This document shows positions 8,436 through 17,432 of a stretch of DNA of 49,746 bases, in pieces (within the stretch, counting starts at the first letter, position 1; each line of letters opens with the position of its first letter). Made by a program: the position numbers and the translations under genes. Source of the stretch: Chloroflexota bacterium (GTDB lineage Bacteria > Chloroflexota > Dehalococcoidia > UBA6926); the NCBI GenBank assembly GCA_026713485.1, contig JAPOOK010000071.1, forward strand, positions 1-49,746, given 5' to 3'. Under the pieces are notes generated by a model. That model saw only the letters and a program-made list of their open reading frames with translations, had not been told where the DNA came from and made no database searches.

Positions 8436-8762
8436 GTGGCTATGAAGAACCCGCCGCATCCAGGGCGCAGCATCAGGGAAAACTGCCTGGAGCCGCTTGG
8501 GTTGAGCATCACTGAGGCGGCGGAGGTTCTCGGCGTTGCCCGACACACCCTGTCGCGCGTGCTGAACGGTCACGCCGGAATCTCACCCGAGATGGCCATT
8601 CGCCTCGAAAAGGCCGGTTGGTCCAGCGCCGATTTCTGGCTGCGTCGCCAAACCTCATACGACCTGGCGCAAGCTCGCAAGACCGAAAACCGCATTAGGG
8701 TCGAGCGCTACCAACCCCAAGCCACGACGCAAGAGGCCGGCGCCACCCCGTATCAGTCGTAA
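8436..8762 (+). CDS. higA: HigA-like antitoxin (XRE helix-turn-helix)
   Basis: A 108-residue DNA-binding antitoxin that would bind and neutralise HigB and repress the shared promoter. It begins with the HigA signature [11 protein letters not shown] and carries a helix-turn-helix in [23 protein letters not shown] followed by [14 protein letters not shown]. The C-terminal [17 protein letters not shown] segment is standard for the family. GTG at 8436 has GAGGGGGC 5-6 nt upstream; ATG at 8442 is an alternative. Translation is probably coupled to higB. Confidence 0.93.
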   Translation: MAMKNPPHPGRSIRENCLEPLGLSITEAAEVLGVARHTLSRVLNGHAGISPEMAIRLEKAGWSSADFWLRRQTSYDLAQARKTENRIRVERYQPQATTQEAGATPYQS

Positions 8763-8765
8763 GGC

Positions 8766-9599
8766 CTACGACGCGATCTGGGCGGCCGGTGTTACTTCCT
8801 TGACGCGGTCGATCATTCCCTCGGCGATGTCCTTGTAGCGCTTCTGCGCTTTCTTGTGCTTGATTACCGCGAGGTCAGGACCGATATCGCTGAAGTCGCG
8901 GGACAACTCGAGCCGTCCAAGGAAAGGAACATCAAGGTCCGTCGCGAGTACCTCTCCGCCGCCCTTGCCGAAAATATCGCCTGACATGTTTTCGACGACG
9001 CCGAGGATGTCGATATTCATCTTCTTGATCATGTTGATGGAGCGCTTGGCGTCGAGGACGGCGAGATCCTGCGGCGTGGTCACTACAACGAAGCCGTGCA
9101 GTTGAAGCGTCTGCATGATGGTCAGAGGGGCGTCGGATGTGCCAGGGGGAAGGTCGACTATGAGGTATTCAAGATCACCCCACTCGGTAAGTTCGAGGAA
9201 CTGGTTGATGGCGTTCGTGACCATTGGCCCGCGCCAGATGATAGCCTCTTCCTCGTTTTCCTGGAACGACGCCATGGAGATGGTTTTGACACCGGCACGT
9301 TGGGGCGGATGGAGTATGCCATCCACATAACGCGGGCGCTCCGTCACACCGAGGAGTTTGTCCGCGTTGGGGCAGTCGATGTCAGCGTCAAGCAGCCCGA
9401 CGGAATGCCCCATCTGTGACAGCGCGACGGCCAGGTTCACGGCAACTGTTGTTTTACCAACTCCGCCCTTGCCGCTGTAAACAGCGACGCGATACTGGAT
9501 CTGATTAAGGTGCTCAGCAATCTTCTTGCGGCGCTCCCACGTCTTCATCATGGAACCGAGGCGCGCGCGGGCCTGATCATTCATTCCGGGTTGAGCCAC
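8766..9599 (-). CDS. mrp: Mrp/NBP35-family P-loop ATPase lacking the CxxC segment
   Basis: Members are ATP-dependent iron-sulfur cluster carriers. The 277-residue protein has the deviant Walker A SGKGGVGKTT (about 42-51), DADIDCPN, and LIVDLPPGTSD with Asp149. In the usual family sequence, ENMS is followed by a stretch containing CPxCG and then a FGxGGGE motif; here residues 203-216 read ENMSGDIFGKGGGE directly, so the cysteine pair is missing. There is no N-terminal DUF59 domain. GTG at 9599 follows GGAGAGGGG. It runs convergent to higA. Cluster binding by the standard route is therefore doubtful, although the ATPase core looks intact. Confidence 0.88.
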   Translation of the reverse strand: MAQPGMNDQARARLGSMMKTWERRKKIAEHLNQIQYRVAVYSGKGGVGKTTVAVNLAVALSQMGHSVGLLDADIDCPNADKLLGVTERPRYVDGILHPPQRAGVKTISMASFQENEEEAIIWRGPMVTNAINQFLELTEWGDLEYLIVDLPPGTSDAPLTIMQTLQLHGFVVVTTPQDLAVLDAKRSINMIKKMNIDILGVVENMSGDIFGKGGGEVLATDLDVPFLGRLELSRDFSDIGPDLAVIKHKKAQKRYKDIAEGMIDRVKEVTPAAQIAS

Positions 9600-9713
9600 T
9601 GTCTTCCCCTCTCCGTGCTAAACGGCGACGCGCCTGTGACCAGCGCGCCGCAAACCTCTCCATTTTAGCGGGTTAATTCCGGCGGCTTAGAAAGTGTGAA
9701 CGCCGGGCGCGTC

Positions 9714-10733
9714 TCAGTTGGGTATCAGTTCGAGAATCTGCGCGGCGTCTTCAGGACTTGACGATGCCGCAACTTGTATATCGCCTTGCCTGACCTGCGC
9801 GAGCACGACCGCCCCGTCACCTTCGTAACGATAATAGCGGCCGGTGCGGGATTCGACCCTGTCCAGACCGGCTCGGAGCGCCCCAACGTTGAATCCCCAC
9901 GAAACCAAGGGGGCCGGAACTCCGGTTCGGGCGATGGCGAGCCCGGTGAGGCCGTGCGACGCAAATTCTTCCGGCGCAGTGTTAACGCTCAGCTCGGGAA
10001 GAGAGTCGCCGTACACCGCAAAGACTGCGTTGTCTAACTGGAGCGTCTCGAGCATCTCACCAAATTGGGTGAGGTCAACGATGCCCTGCCCTGCGAGCCA
10101 TTCCAGGATCTCGTTCATGCGCTCAGGAGGAACCTGTGTGAATCCTGCGGCGAGCACCGGCTTTGGCGGCGCTTGCGGCAGGTTGAGGGCGTTGCGCCAC
10201 ATTCCTGTCCGGGTCAATTGTTCGTCAGTGATGAAGTGATTGCCGTTCAGCGTGTTGCGCATGGACCACACCTGCTCCTGGTCGCCAAGAACGACCTCCG
10301 CGTCCCGCCCATTCCTGTTGGCCCACGTTGATATACCCGCATCAACGCGCGAAAGCACGTTGTGTGCGGCAATCGCATCCATCTCGTTGCCAAATGTGAA
10401 GCGAATCGTTGTGGTTATTGCTTGCTGGTCCATGTCAGTCGGACTAAGCCAAAGGGAGATCGAGCGGGCTTCCGCATGCCAGGGGGTAGTCGAACCATCC
10501 CGTTGTCTGAGGTTCGCGCTGATGCTGATTGTTGAATCATCGCCGGGCGGTTTCACAAAGATGTAGCCACCAATGGGCACGTCAGGAACTCGTTCGCCGA
10601 AACCCTCAGGAACGCCGGGTTCACCATCAGTGGCCAGGCGATCAACGCAGCCCGTGAGGGCGATTGCACTGAGGGTCAGGAGTGTCGCCGGCAGCAACCA
10701 GCCAAGTCCGCGGAGTGTGCTCAGCGCAGACAT
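9714..10733 (-). CDS. Predicted lipoprotein of unknown function
   Basis: A 339-residue protein with an N-terminal signal peptide ending in a lipobox (LTGC, Cys near residue 29), so it is probably anchored outside the membrane. The rest is mixed alpha/beta without a motif I recognise; it has few Cys and several amphipathic stretches (EMDAIAAHNVLSRVDAGI, PERMNEILEWLAGQ). The stop of uvrB lies only 3 nt upstream of its start, so the two are probably co-transcribed. Nothing in the sequence links its role to DNA repair. The alternating segments such as WSMRNTLNGNHF are of unclear significance. Confidence 0.8.
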   Translation of the reverse strand: MSALSTLRGLGWLLPATLLTLSAIALTGCVDRLATDGEPGVPEGFGERVPDVPIGGYIFVKPPGDDSTISISANLRQRDGSTTPWHAEARSISLWLSPTDMDQQAITTTIRFTFGNEMDAIAAHNVLSRVDAGISTWANRNGRDAEVVLGDQEQVWSMRNTLNGNHFITDEQLTRTGMWRNALNLPQAPPKPVLAAGFTQVPPERMNEILEWLAGQGIVDLTQFGEMLETLQLDNAVFAVYGDSLPELSVNTAPEEFASHGLTGLAIARTGVPAPLVSWGFNVGALRAGLDRVESRTGRYYRYEGDGAVVLAQVRQGDIQVAASSSPEDAAQILELIPN

Positions 10734-10736
10734 GAC

Positions 10737-12740
10737 TCACTCAATCATCAGCCGGCGCAGTTCAACCATTTGGTCTCGCAACGCGGCGGCCTTTTCAAAC
10801 TCCAGGTTGCGGGCGGCCTGCTTCATCTGCTTCTCAAGTTCACGCGCTGTCGTCGCCACGTTCTCTTGCGATATTTCGCTCGGAACTGTTTCGTATACGG
10901 CGCGAGATTCCGCGACCTGTCTGACTCTTTCCGTGATGTCATGGACAGCCTTCTGGATGCCCTGCGGCACGATGTCGTGGTCTGTGTTGTACTCCTCTTG
11001 CAGGTCGCGTCGGCGGTAGGTTTCCTCGATGGCGTTGCGCATAGAATCGGTGACGCGGTCGGCGTACATGATGACGTGGCCGTTGACGTGGCGTGCGGCG
11101 CGGCCGACAGTCTGGATGAGGGACGTGCCTGAACGCAGATAGCCTTCCTTGTCAGCATCGAGGATGGCGACGAGGCTGACCTCCGGCAGGTCCAGACCCT
11201 CGCGCAGGAGGTTGATGCCGACTATGACGTCATACACGCCGAGTCGAAGATCACGCAGTATCTCGCTGCGGTCGAGGGTCTTCACGTCCGCGTGGATGTA
11301 ATGGGTCTTGACGCCCATCTCTTGAAGGTAGTCTGCAAGCTGCTCCGCCATGCGCTTGGTGAGCGTGGTGACGAGAGCGCGTTCTCCCCGGTCCACTCGC
11401 TCCTTGATCTGGGCGAGCAAGTCATCCACCTGCCCTCGCGTCGGCTTGACCTCCACTGTCGGATCTAGAAGACCCGTCGGTCGAATGACCTGCTCCACGA
11501 CACTGTTGCTGACCTCATGTTCATAGGCGCTGGGCGTGGCGGACACGAAGACAATCTGCCCGAAGAGTTGCTCAAACTCTGTGTAATTCAGTGGGCGGTT
11601 ATCCAGCGCGGACGGCAACCGGAAACCGTAATCGATCAGCACCTGCTTGCGGGCGACGTCGCCGTGGAACATGCCGCGCAACTGCGGGATGGTCATGTGT
11701 GACTCATCGATAAAGACGAGGTAGTCCTTTGGGAAGTAGTCGAGGAGTGTCCAGGGTCGGCTACCTGCTTCACGGCGCTGGAGGTGGCGCGAATAGTTCT
11801 CGACGCCGGCGCAGTAGCCGGCCTCACGCATCATCTCCAGATCGTAACGGGTGCGCTGTTCAAGGCGCTGCGCCTCAACGAGTTTGCCCTGCTCCCGGAA
11901 CCATGACACGCGCTCGTGGAGTTCTTCTTCGATATCGATGATGGCGGCACGCAGTTTCTCTTCGCCGGTCACCCAGTGCTTGGCGGGGTAGATGGCCACC
12001 TTCGAACGTTCGCCAAGAGTATGGCCTGTGGTGGTATCGACGGTGACGATGCGCTCTATCTCGTCGCCGAAGAACTCGATGCGGACGGCGGTCTCTTCGT
12101 ATGAGGGCTGCACTTCAATGGTGTCGCCGTTGACGCGGAAACGGCCGCGTGTGAAATCAAAGTCGTTTCGCGCGTACTGCATATCAATGAGACGGCGAAT
12201 GACATCGTCACGCTTGTGCCGCGACCCGCGTTCAAGCATAAGGATGAAGGCCGCGTACTCATCCGGCGCTCCGAGGCCATAGATGCAGGAGACGGAGGCA
12301 ACGATGACCACATCGCGGCGCTCCCACAGAGCCTTTGTGGCAGCGTGGCGCAGGCGATCAATTTCATCGTTGATGTGCGAGTCCTTTTCGATGTACGTGT
12401 CTGACCGCGGGACGTATGCCTCCGGCTGGTAGTAGTCGTAGTAAGACACGAAGTATTCGACGGCGTTGTTGGGGAAGAAGTCGCGGAACTCCATCGCCAG
12501 CTGTGCTGCAAGGGTCTTGTTGTGCGCGATGACGATAGCGGGCCGCTGAGACTGAGCGATGATGTTGGCCATCGTGAAGGTCTTGCCGCTGCCTGTGACG
12601 CCTTTGAGCGTTTGATAGCGGCGACCGTCCCCAAGACCATCCACAATTGTGCCGACGGCATCGGGCTGATCCCCCATCATTCCGAATGGGGACACTAGCT
12701 CAAACTGCCGATCCGTCGCCGGGTATTCTGCAATCGCCAT
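10737..12740 (-). CDS. uvrB: Excinuclease ABC subunit B
   Basis: DNA-damage verification helicase of nucleotide excision repair, acting with UvrA and UvrC. The 667-residue protein carries Walker A GVTGSGKT (47-54), the damage-probing beta-hairpin region [15 protein letters not shown], the DEAD-like IDESHMT box, helicase motif VSATPS, the late [11 protein letters not shown] and GRAARHVNG motifs, and a C-terminal UVR segment that would contact UvrC. ATG at 12740 is preferred; a TTG immediately before it is an alternative. uvrA and uvrC are not in the window. A 7-3-7 palindrome overlapping a -10 box lies upstream at 12781-12797. Confidence 0.97.
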   Translation of the reverse strand: MAIAEYPATDRQFELVSPFGMMGDQPDAVGTIVDGLGDGRRYQTLKGVTGSGKTFTMANIIAQSQRPAIVIAHNKTLAAQLAMEFRDFFPNNAVEYFVSYYDYYQPEAYVPRSDTYIEKDSHINDEIDRLRHAATKALWERRDVVIVASVSCIYGLGAPDEYAAFILMLERGSRHKRDDVIRRLIDMQYARNDFDFTRGRFRVNGDTIEVQPSYEETAVRIEFFGDEIERIVTVDTTTGHTLGERSKVAIYPAKHWVTGEEKLRAAIIDIEEELHERVSWFREQGKLVEAQRLEQRTRYDLEMMREAGYCAGVENYSRHLQRREAGSRPWTLLDYFPKDYLVFIDESHMTIPQLRGMFHGDVARKQVLIDYGFRLPSALDNRPLNYTEFEQLFGQIVFVSATPSAYEHEVSNSVVEQVIRPTGLLDPTVEVKPTRGQVDDLLAQIKERVDRGERALVTTLTKRMAEQLADYLQEMGVKTHYIHADVKTLDRSEILRDLRLGVYDVIVGINLLREGLDLPEVSLVAILDADKEGYLRSGTSLIQTVGRAARHVNGHVIMYADRVTDSMRNAIEETYRRRDLQEEYNTDHDIVPQGIQKAVHDITERVRQVAESRAVYETVPSEISQENVATTARELEKQMKQAARNLEFEKAAALRDQMVELRRLMIE

Positions 12741-12780
12741 CAACTGATCCTGACTGTGGGCTCCCCAGGTTCGCCCAACA

Positions 12781-12797
12781 CCCTAGTATAACTAGGG
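12781..12797 (-). promoter_or_regulatory. Perfect palindrome over the uvrB -10 box, candidate damage-response operator
   Basis: CCCTAGT (12781-12787) and ACTAGGG (12791-12797) form an exact inverted repeat with a 3-nt centre. On the minus strand it contains TATACT (12790-12785), a good -10 for uvrB. A second small dyad, CCAATC/GATTGG (12815-12831), overlaps the stop of the upstream PIN gene and could be a weak terminator. No T run follows either. Confidence 0.45.
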
Positions 12798-12821
12798 TTT
12801 GCGTTGAGAGTCGCCCAATCT

Positions 12822-13250
12822 CTACGATTGGTCAGCTTGTTGGTCCAGCGCTCGCAAGAATTCTGCGGACGTTACAAACTCCACGCCACCATACCCCCAC
12901 ATTCGCAGCACTTCCCTATCTGCCGTCACAAGATAGCGCGCTTGCCCTGCGTGTGCGACCTCAACCAGCCGCCGGTCTCCCGCATCCTTCAACGTCAACT
13001 CTTCCAGAATAGGCGCTTCGACCAGAACCGATCTCTCTCTCAGTTCCGTCAGCAGTACATCCCGTTCTTCTCTGCTGCCAATTCTTTCGATCCACCGGGC
13101 GCCGACGACCAACTCTGCTTCGCGGAGCGTGGCTTCGGAGGCAACGAGTTCAAATCTACCGGCGCGCCAGAGATCAAGGATGCGGCTCGTGGAGCCGCCG
13201 CGCTTCGCAAGCGCGCCCACGAGCAGGTTTGTATCAATGATGGCCCGCAA
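12822..13250 (-). CDS. PIN-domain ribonuclease-like protein, orphan VapC-type
   Basis: PIN proteins are metal-dependent RNases, commonly toxins of VapBC pairs. The N-terminus reads AIIDTNLLVGAL with the first catalytic Asp; further acidic positions occur in SEATLREAELV, LKDAGDRRLVEVA and LVTADREVL, matching the PIN quartet. TTG at 13250 is chosen since family members begin about one residue before this motif and GGAG lies upstream; a longer form begins at 13283. The product is about 142 residues. No antitoxin gene is adjacent: upstream is a membrane protein 49 nt away. It may be a solitary PIN protein or have a distant partner. Confidence 0.8.
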   Translation of the reverse strand: MRAIIDTNLLVGALAKRGGSTSRILDLWRAGRFELVASEATLREAELVVGARWIERIGSREERDVLLTELRERSVLVEAPILEELTLKDAGDRRLVEVAHAGQARYLVTADREVLRMWGYGGVEFVTSAEFLRALDQQADQS

Positions 13251-13299
13251 CGGCGCTCCGTTTGCGCAAAACCGGGCACACACAGTCTATAGGCGTCGG

Positions 13300-13752
13300 C
13301 TAACTCAGCGGCCTGGAAACAACCACACGAGTCATTGCCCATCGCACCATCAATAGCGGGGTGATGATAGCTGCAATGATCGGTCCACCGCCAACATCCG
13401 GCAGTTGCGGATCCACCGTTGTGGCGGCGTAGATACTGATCACTATGAGGATCACCTCCATCAGCAACTCGCGATTTCCTGGACGTTTCAGCAGGCCGGC
13501 GTTCCAGAATGAAACCTCCCGTAGGGCGGCAGGCAAGCTCGATCCAATGGCAACTGCAATCAGCGCCCACGCGATGATAGTGAATTGGGGCAGGAGCACT
13601 CCGATGACATGGAGGTTCAGGAGCACGGAGATGAATCCGATGGCGGCCCACCAGGGATTGGATGTTGCTGCGCCGAAGCGCCCTCCCGTGTACAGAACAT
13701 ACGCGCAGAGCACACTTATCAGGGCGAGGACGACGAAGAAACTCTCAAGCAT
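13300..13752 (-). CDS. Small multi-spanning membrane protein, unknown function
   Basis: A 150-residue protein with about four to five hydrophobic segments (about 3-22, 34-53, 56-75, 97-113, 122-142) and little outside them. There is no motif I recognise. Its start lies 4 nt after the ruvA stop, so it is likely translated from the same transcript as ruvA. Positively charged residues concentrate between the middle segments (LLKRPGNRE). The PIN gene follows downstream. Confidence 0.72.
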   Translation of the reverse strand: MLESFFVVLALISVLCAYVLYTGGRFGAATSNPWWAAIGFISVLLNLHVIGVLLPQFTIIAWALIAVAIGSSLPAALREVSFWNAGLLKRPGNRELLMEVILIVISIYAATTVDPQLPDVGGGPIIAAIITPLLMVRWAMTRVVVSRPLS

Positions 13753-13756
13753 GTGT

Positions 13757-14368
13757 TTAGGTTCCGCCTTCGCTCAGGGTGGCCAAAGCCAAACGGACTC
13801 GCTCATCAAGCGAGGGTGGCTCCTCCAACTCCGGGTTTACAACTGCCGTTACGGCGAGGCGAATCTCCTGCGCGGTATAGCCCAATGATTGCAGCACGGC
13901 GGTTAGTTCGGCGTCCAGGATTGTAGGCGCGCGGGTTGGGCCGGCGGTCAGTCCCGCGATATCCAGCTCGTCCAACTTGCCTTTCAGTTCCACAATGACG
14001 CGCGAGGCGCTGCGCTTGCCGACGCCGGGCGCTCGCGCCAATGCCGCGGCATCCCCCTGCTCTATCGCCTCCACAAGGTCTGCGGGCGACAGCACCGACA
14101 GAATGACCAATCCAAGACGCGGCCCGATGCCGGAGACAGCGAGAAGGGCCGTGAAAGCCGCCCTTTCCTCCGCACTGCGGAATCCGTAGAGGGTGATGTT
14201 CTCGTCACGGACGATTAGATGCGTGAATAGGCGGACGGAGGCGCCGATGGGGCCGAGGCCGGACAGGGCGGATGACGGGACCTGGGCGCGGACGCTGACG
14301 CCGCCGATGGCAACATCGGCCCAGTTTTCGCCGCGCGCCTCAAGAATGCCCTGAATGCTGGAAATCAT
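13757..14368 (-). CDS. ruvA: Holliday junction branch migration protein RuvA
   Basis: RuvA binds four-way junctions as a tetramer and loads the RuvB motor. The 203-residue product shows the OB-fold N-terminus (MISSIQGILEARGENWADV, then FTHLIVRDENITLYGF), the helix-hairpin-helix region (SGIGPRLGLVILS, then APGVGKRSASRVIVELKGKL) and a short C-terminal RuvB-binding domain with SLGYTAQEIRLAV. The ATG at 14368 lies 7 nt after a TACGCT -10-like box (14381-14376), with no ribosome site, so it may be leaderless. ruvC is about 1.7 kb upstream on the same strand; ruvB is not in the window. Confidence 0.95.
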   Translation of the reverse strand: MISSIQGILEARGENWADVAIGGVSVRAQVPSSALSGLGPIGASVRLFTHLIVRDENITLYGFRSAEERAAFTALLAVSGIGPRLGLVILSVLSPADLVEAIEQGDAAALARAPGVGKRSASRVIVELKGKLDELDIAGLTAGPTRAPTILDAELTAVLQSLGYTAQEIRLAVTAVVNPELEEPPSLDERVRLALATLSEGGT

Positions 14369-14404
14369 CGTTCACAGCGTACCAGAGGGGGAGGGAGAGA
14401 GTGG

Positions 14405-14767
14405 TTATTCGCCCGAGAGCAATGGCCGCATATGGTCAACGAACTCTGAAACCCTGTTGAGGCTGTCGCTTACTTCGTCGCCGTCCAGGACGCCTTCGTA
14501 GAAATTGAAGTGGAGATGCCCAGCGGTCTGGAAGAGGGCCATGAGATCATCTATTCCAAACTCTGTCCTGAGATGACGAACCACAGCGTAGAGTTCTACA
14601 TGGCCGCCATGATCCAACCCTTGCTCTTCAGCCACCGCCTTGACGATTTGGGCGGCGGCTCCCCAGCCCTTTTCGGAGGCTTGGTGGAGGTCGCCTTGCT
14701 CCAATTCTTCATAGGCCTGCCGGAGGAATATGCGGCTCTGCGCCGCGTATCTATTTGCTACAACCAT
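14405..14767 (-). CDS. PaREP1/HEPN-like helical protein
   Basis: A 120-residue, probably all-helical protein. The SQRIFLRQAYEELEQGD-like opening, followed by HQASEKGWGAAAQIVKAVAEEQG, resembles the PaREP1 family, related to HEPN domains often found with nucleotidyltransferases or in RNA-targeting systems. The canonical HEPN RX4-6H motif is not obvious, so catalytic activity is not claimed. The ATG at 14767 is 6 nt after TAGAAT (14779-14774), suggesting leaderless expression. Neighbours are an acyl-CoA dehydrogenase and ruvA, which give no functional clue. Confidence 0.65.
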   Translation of the reverse strand: MVVANRYAAQSRIFLRQAYEELEQGDLHQASEKGWGAAAQIVKAVAEEQGLDHGGHVELYAVVRHLRTEFGIDDLMALFQTAGHLHFNFYEGVLDGDEVSDSLNRVSEFVDHMRPLLSGE

Positions 14768-14814
14768 GGGGACATTCTACATGGCTGTGTTTGCACATAC
14801 GGCTGCGGAGAGGA

Positions 14815-16023
14815 TTACCTCGGTAGGCCCAGGCCGCGCCAGGCGATGATGTTTGCGCCGAGGGCGATGCCACCACCGCCGCCTGATTCGTTCTGGGACA
14901 GCATGTAATGCGTGCCGTAGATGCCGTCGCCGGGCGCCCGATGCTCGCCCTTATGCAGCGCAACGTACGGCCCCAGTGCTTTCGCGAATGTCGGCCAGAG
15001 CCAATACTTTGACGTGTGGAGAACGCGCCAGCCGGACATGGCTCCCTCCGCCTGCGGAACCTCTCCTGCCGCCTGCATGGCCGCGACACGATACGCCAGC
15101 ATTCGGTCGATCTCAAGCGTCACGCGCAGGTCCGCCAACTGGTGCCGCGTAACGCCATTGTTGAGTATCGGCTCCCCGTTAAAGTTCAGGTCGCGCGCCA
15201 TGGCGATGAAGCGGTCGAATACGCCGATCTGTCTTGCAGCGTTGTCGATGCCCGTCCGCTCGAAATTGAGCGTTGTCATCGCCGCATACCAGCCTCGGTT
15301 CATCTCGCCGATGAGATAACGCTTTGGTACACGGACCTCATCCATGAAGACCTCATTCCATCGGCGGGTGCCGAAGAAGTCATACAAGGGCCGCAGAGTG
15401 ATGCCGGGCATCATTTTTCCGTCATCGTCTGTCAGTTGCATTGCCAGGTACGTGATGCCGCGATGCTTCGGGGCGCTCGGGTCTGTGCGGACGAGGATGT
15501 GATACCAGTTGGAGAAATGCGATCCGGACGACCATATCTTTTGGCCTGTAACGACGATGTCGTCGCCGTCTTCCACACCGCGTGTCTGCAGGCTGGCAAG
15601 GTCTGTTCCTGCATTCGGTTCGCTGTAGCCCTGCGCCCAATCGATGTCCGCGGTGGCCATCTTGGGGAGGAATTGTTCCTTGAGCCAATCGGAGCCATGG
15701 AACATGATTGCGCCGGTGATGTTGGCGCTCGGCGTGCCCTCAGGAGCGTCCGCGTACCCGAGTTCCTCCATGTAGACAAACTGATTGTCAAAGGGGGCAT
15801 TCGTGCCGCCGAACTCCTCCGGCCAGTGCATCGTGTACCAGCCCTTATCGACGAGCTTCTTAATGAATTCATGGTCATGCTTCCGCGAATCGGCGTTCGC
15901 AAAGTCCATGGAGCGGACGTTGATGGAGTGAGCCTCAAAATCACGAGGGTCCCAGTTTTCCTTTAAGAACGCGCGAACTTCGCCGCGGAATTGCTCCGCC
16001 TCCGGCGACAGTCTGAAGTCCAT
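14815..16023 (-). CDS. Acyl-CoA dehydrogenase family protein
   Basis: FAD-dependent enzyme oxidising an acyl-CoA at the alpha-beta bond and passing electrons to ETF. The 402-residue length fits the family. Signature segments include WPEEFGG, the flavin-contact region YSEPNAGTDLASLQTRGV, WSSGSHFSNW, and the helical C-terminal domain with NFERTGIDNAARQIG. The substrate cannot be deduced. The position of the usual catalytic Glu was not resolved by eye, and the C-terminus ends in a Gly-rich stretch ESGGGGGIALGANI. An SD-like AGGGGGT precedes the ATG at 16023. The gene sits 30 nt after ruvC but is unrelated in function. Confidence 0.9.
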   Translation of the reverse strand: MDFRLSPEAEQFRGEVRAFLKENWDPRDFEAHSINVRSMDFANADSRKHDHEFIKKLVDKGWYTMHWPEEFGGTNAPFDNQFVYMEELGYADAPEGTPSANITGAIMFHGSDWLKEQFLPKMATADIDWAQGYSEPNAGTDLASLQTRGVEDGDDIVVTGQKIWSSGSHFSNWYHILVRTDPSAPKHRGITYLAMQLTDDDGKMMPGITLRPLYDFFGTRRWNEVFMDEVRVPKRYLIGEMNRGWYAAMTTLNFERTGIDNAARQIGVFDRFIAMARDLNFNGEPILNNGVTRHQLADLRVTLEIDRMLAYRVAAMQAAGEVPQAEGAMSGWRVLHTSKYWLWPTFAKALGPYVALHKGEHRAPGDGIYGTHYMLSQNESGGGGGIALGANIIAWRGLGLPR

Positions 16024-16053
16024 GATCTACCCCCTCACCCTCATCCTTTCAGG

Positions 16054-16566
16054 TTAGCGTAGCAAATTGGCCGTCTGAGTCTGTAGCGAGGACGATTGCA
16101 CAGCGTCGCACATGGCGACGGCGAGGGCGTCCGTGGCATCCGCCGGGACCTTATTTTCCGGCATCGTCACCTGCATCCTCAGCAGCCGATCAACGTCCTG
16201 CTTCGACGCCCTACCGTGTCCGGCGACAGTGCTCTTCACCTGGGCAGGCGCATATTGGCGGACGGGGATGCCTCGCTCCGCAGCGATGACGAGCGCGACA
16301 CCGCGCGCTTCCCCAACCGAGAATGCCGCTTTGACGTTGCGCCCGACAAATGGGCTCTCAATGGCGATGGCATCAGGGCTCAGGCGACCCACAATTTCAA
16401 GCAACCCTTCGCGGAGTCGCAAGAGACGTAATTCCAGTGGATCATCCCGCTTGAGCCGAACGACGCCGCACTCCACAAACGCGTGCGCGCTGCCGTCGTC
16501 TTTGGTGTCGAGAACGCCATAACCTGCAACGTGTGTTCCGGGGTCAATACCGAGGACGCGCGCCAT
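16054..16566 (-). CDS. ruvC: Holliday junction endonuclease RuvC
   Basis: Dimeric nuclease cutting four-way junctions symmetrically. It begins MARVLGIDPGTHVAGYGV with the first catalytic Asp, then AIESPFVGRNVKAAFSVG with the catalytic Glu, and a C-terminal KVPADATDALAVAMCDA segment supplying the last acidic residues. ATG at 16566 matches the usual RuvC start and gives 170 residues; a GTG at 16584 would add six residues. It follows yebC by 24 nt in a yebC-ruvC arrangement that is common in bacteria. Confidence 0.95.
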   Translation of the reverse strand: MARVLGIDPGTHVAGYGVLDTKDDGSAHAFVECGVVRLKRDDPLELRLLRLREGLLEIVGRLSPDAIAIESPFVGRNVKAAFSVGEARGVALVIAAERGIPVRQYAPAQVKSTVAGHGRASKQDVDRLLRMQVTMPENKVPADATDALAVAMCDAVQSSSLQTQTANLLR

Positions 16567-16590
16567 CACAGGCCGCCGTGTCACGCGGGC

Positions 16591-17346
16591 CTAAACGGCC
16601 GCGGCATCTTCCAGCACTTCCGCGGGGAAGTCGGCGTTGGTGTAAACCTGTTGAACATCATCGAGTTCATCGAGTCGCTCCAACAGGCGGAGGTTCTGCT
16701 TTGCTGCCGAGACTTCGAGTTCAACCTGTGTCTTGGGTCGCATGGTGATTTCGGCCTGGACAACCTTTGCGCCCTGCTCTGCCATGGCTTCACGAACCGC
16801 CTCAAGTTGGCCGGGAGCCGTGTAGACCTCCAACTGTCCGCTGTATGGGTCGCCAACATCTTCCGCGCCGGCATCAATGGCAGACAGCGCTATCTCTTCA
16901 AGTTCTTCTTCATTCCCTTCAACGACGATGGTTCCGGTATTGTCGAAGATCCAGTTGACGCTGCCGACCTCGCCGATATTGCCGCCCTGCCTGCTGAAGG
17001 TGGAGCGAACTTCGTTCGAGGTCCGGTTGCGGTTGTCGGTTAGCGCCTGCACGAGAATCGCTACGCCACCGATTCCATAGCCCTCGTACCAGATCTCTTC
17101 GAGCGCATCACCATTGTCGCCACCAGCAATCTTCTTGAGGGTGCGATCAATATTATCGTTCGGCATGCCGGCATCCTTGGCACGCTGTACGGCGAGTCTG
17201 AGGCTGGGATTGAACTCCACGCTCACTCCGCCATCGCGGGCGGCAGTGGCTATCTCACGCGACAACTTCGTAAAGAGCTTGGCACGCTTGGCGTCAGTTG
17301 CGCCCTTTTTTCTTTGGATTGTTGACCAATGAGAGTGTCCAGACAT
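16591..17346 (-). CDS. yebC: YebC/PmpR family protein
   Basis: YebC proteins act as transcriptional regulators in some bacteria, and a role in relieving ribosome stalling is reported for others. The 251-residue product begins with the signature MSGHSHWSTIQRKKGATDAK and contains KDAGMPNDNIDRTLKK, YEGYGIGGVAILVQALTDN and FSRQGGNIGEVGSV, all family hallmarks. TAGAAT (17358-17353) lies 6 nt before the ATG, so the transcript may be leaderless. ruvC follows immediately. Confidence 0.96.
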   Translation of the reverse strand: MSGHSHWSTIQRKKGATDAKRAKLFTKLSREIATAARDGGVSVEFNPSLRLAVQRAKDAGMPNDNIDRTLKKIAGGDNGDALEEIWYEGYGIGGVAILVQALTDNRNRTSNEVRSTFSRQGGNIGEVGSVNWIFDNTGTIVVEGNEEELEEIALSAIDAGAEDVGDPYSGQLEVYTAPGQLEAVREAMAEQGAKVVQAEITMRPKTQVELEVSAAKQNLRLLERLDELDDVQQVYTNADFPAEVLEDAAAV

Positions 17347-17432
17347 GGCATTATTCTACGTCATGCGGAATTGAACAGTGTCAAGAGCTCTGATGTGGGC
17401 AACTCAATCCGGGATCGAAAGCAACGGTGGTT

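Noticed and set aside
15016-15966. Plus-strand open frame of 316 codons
   Set aside because: It is antisense to an intact acyl-CoA dehydrogenase and results from its GC-rich codon use.
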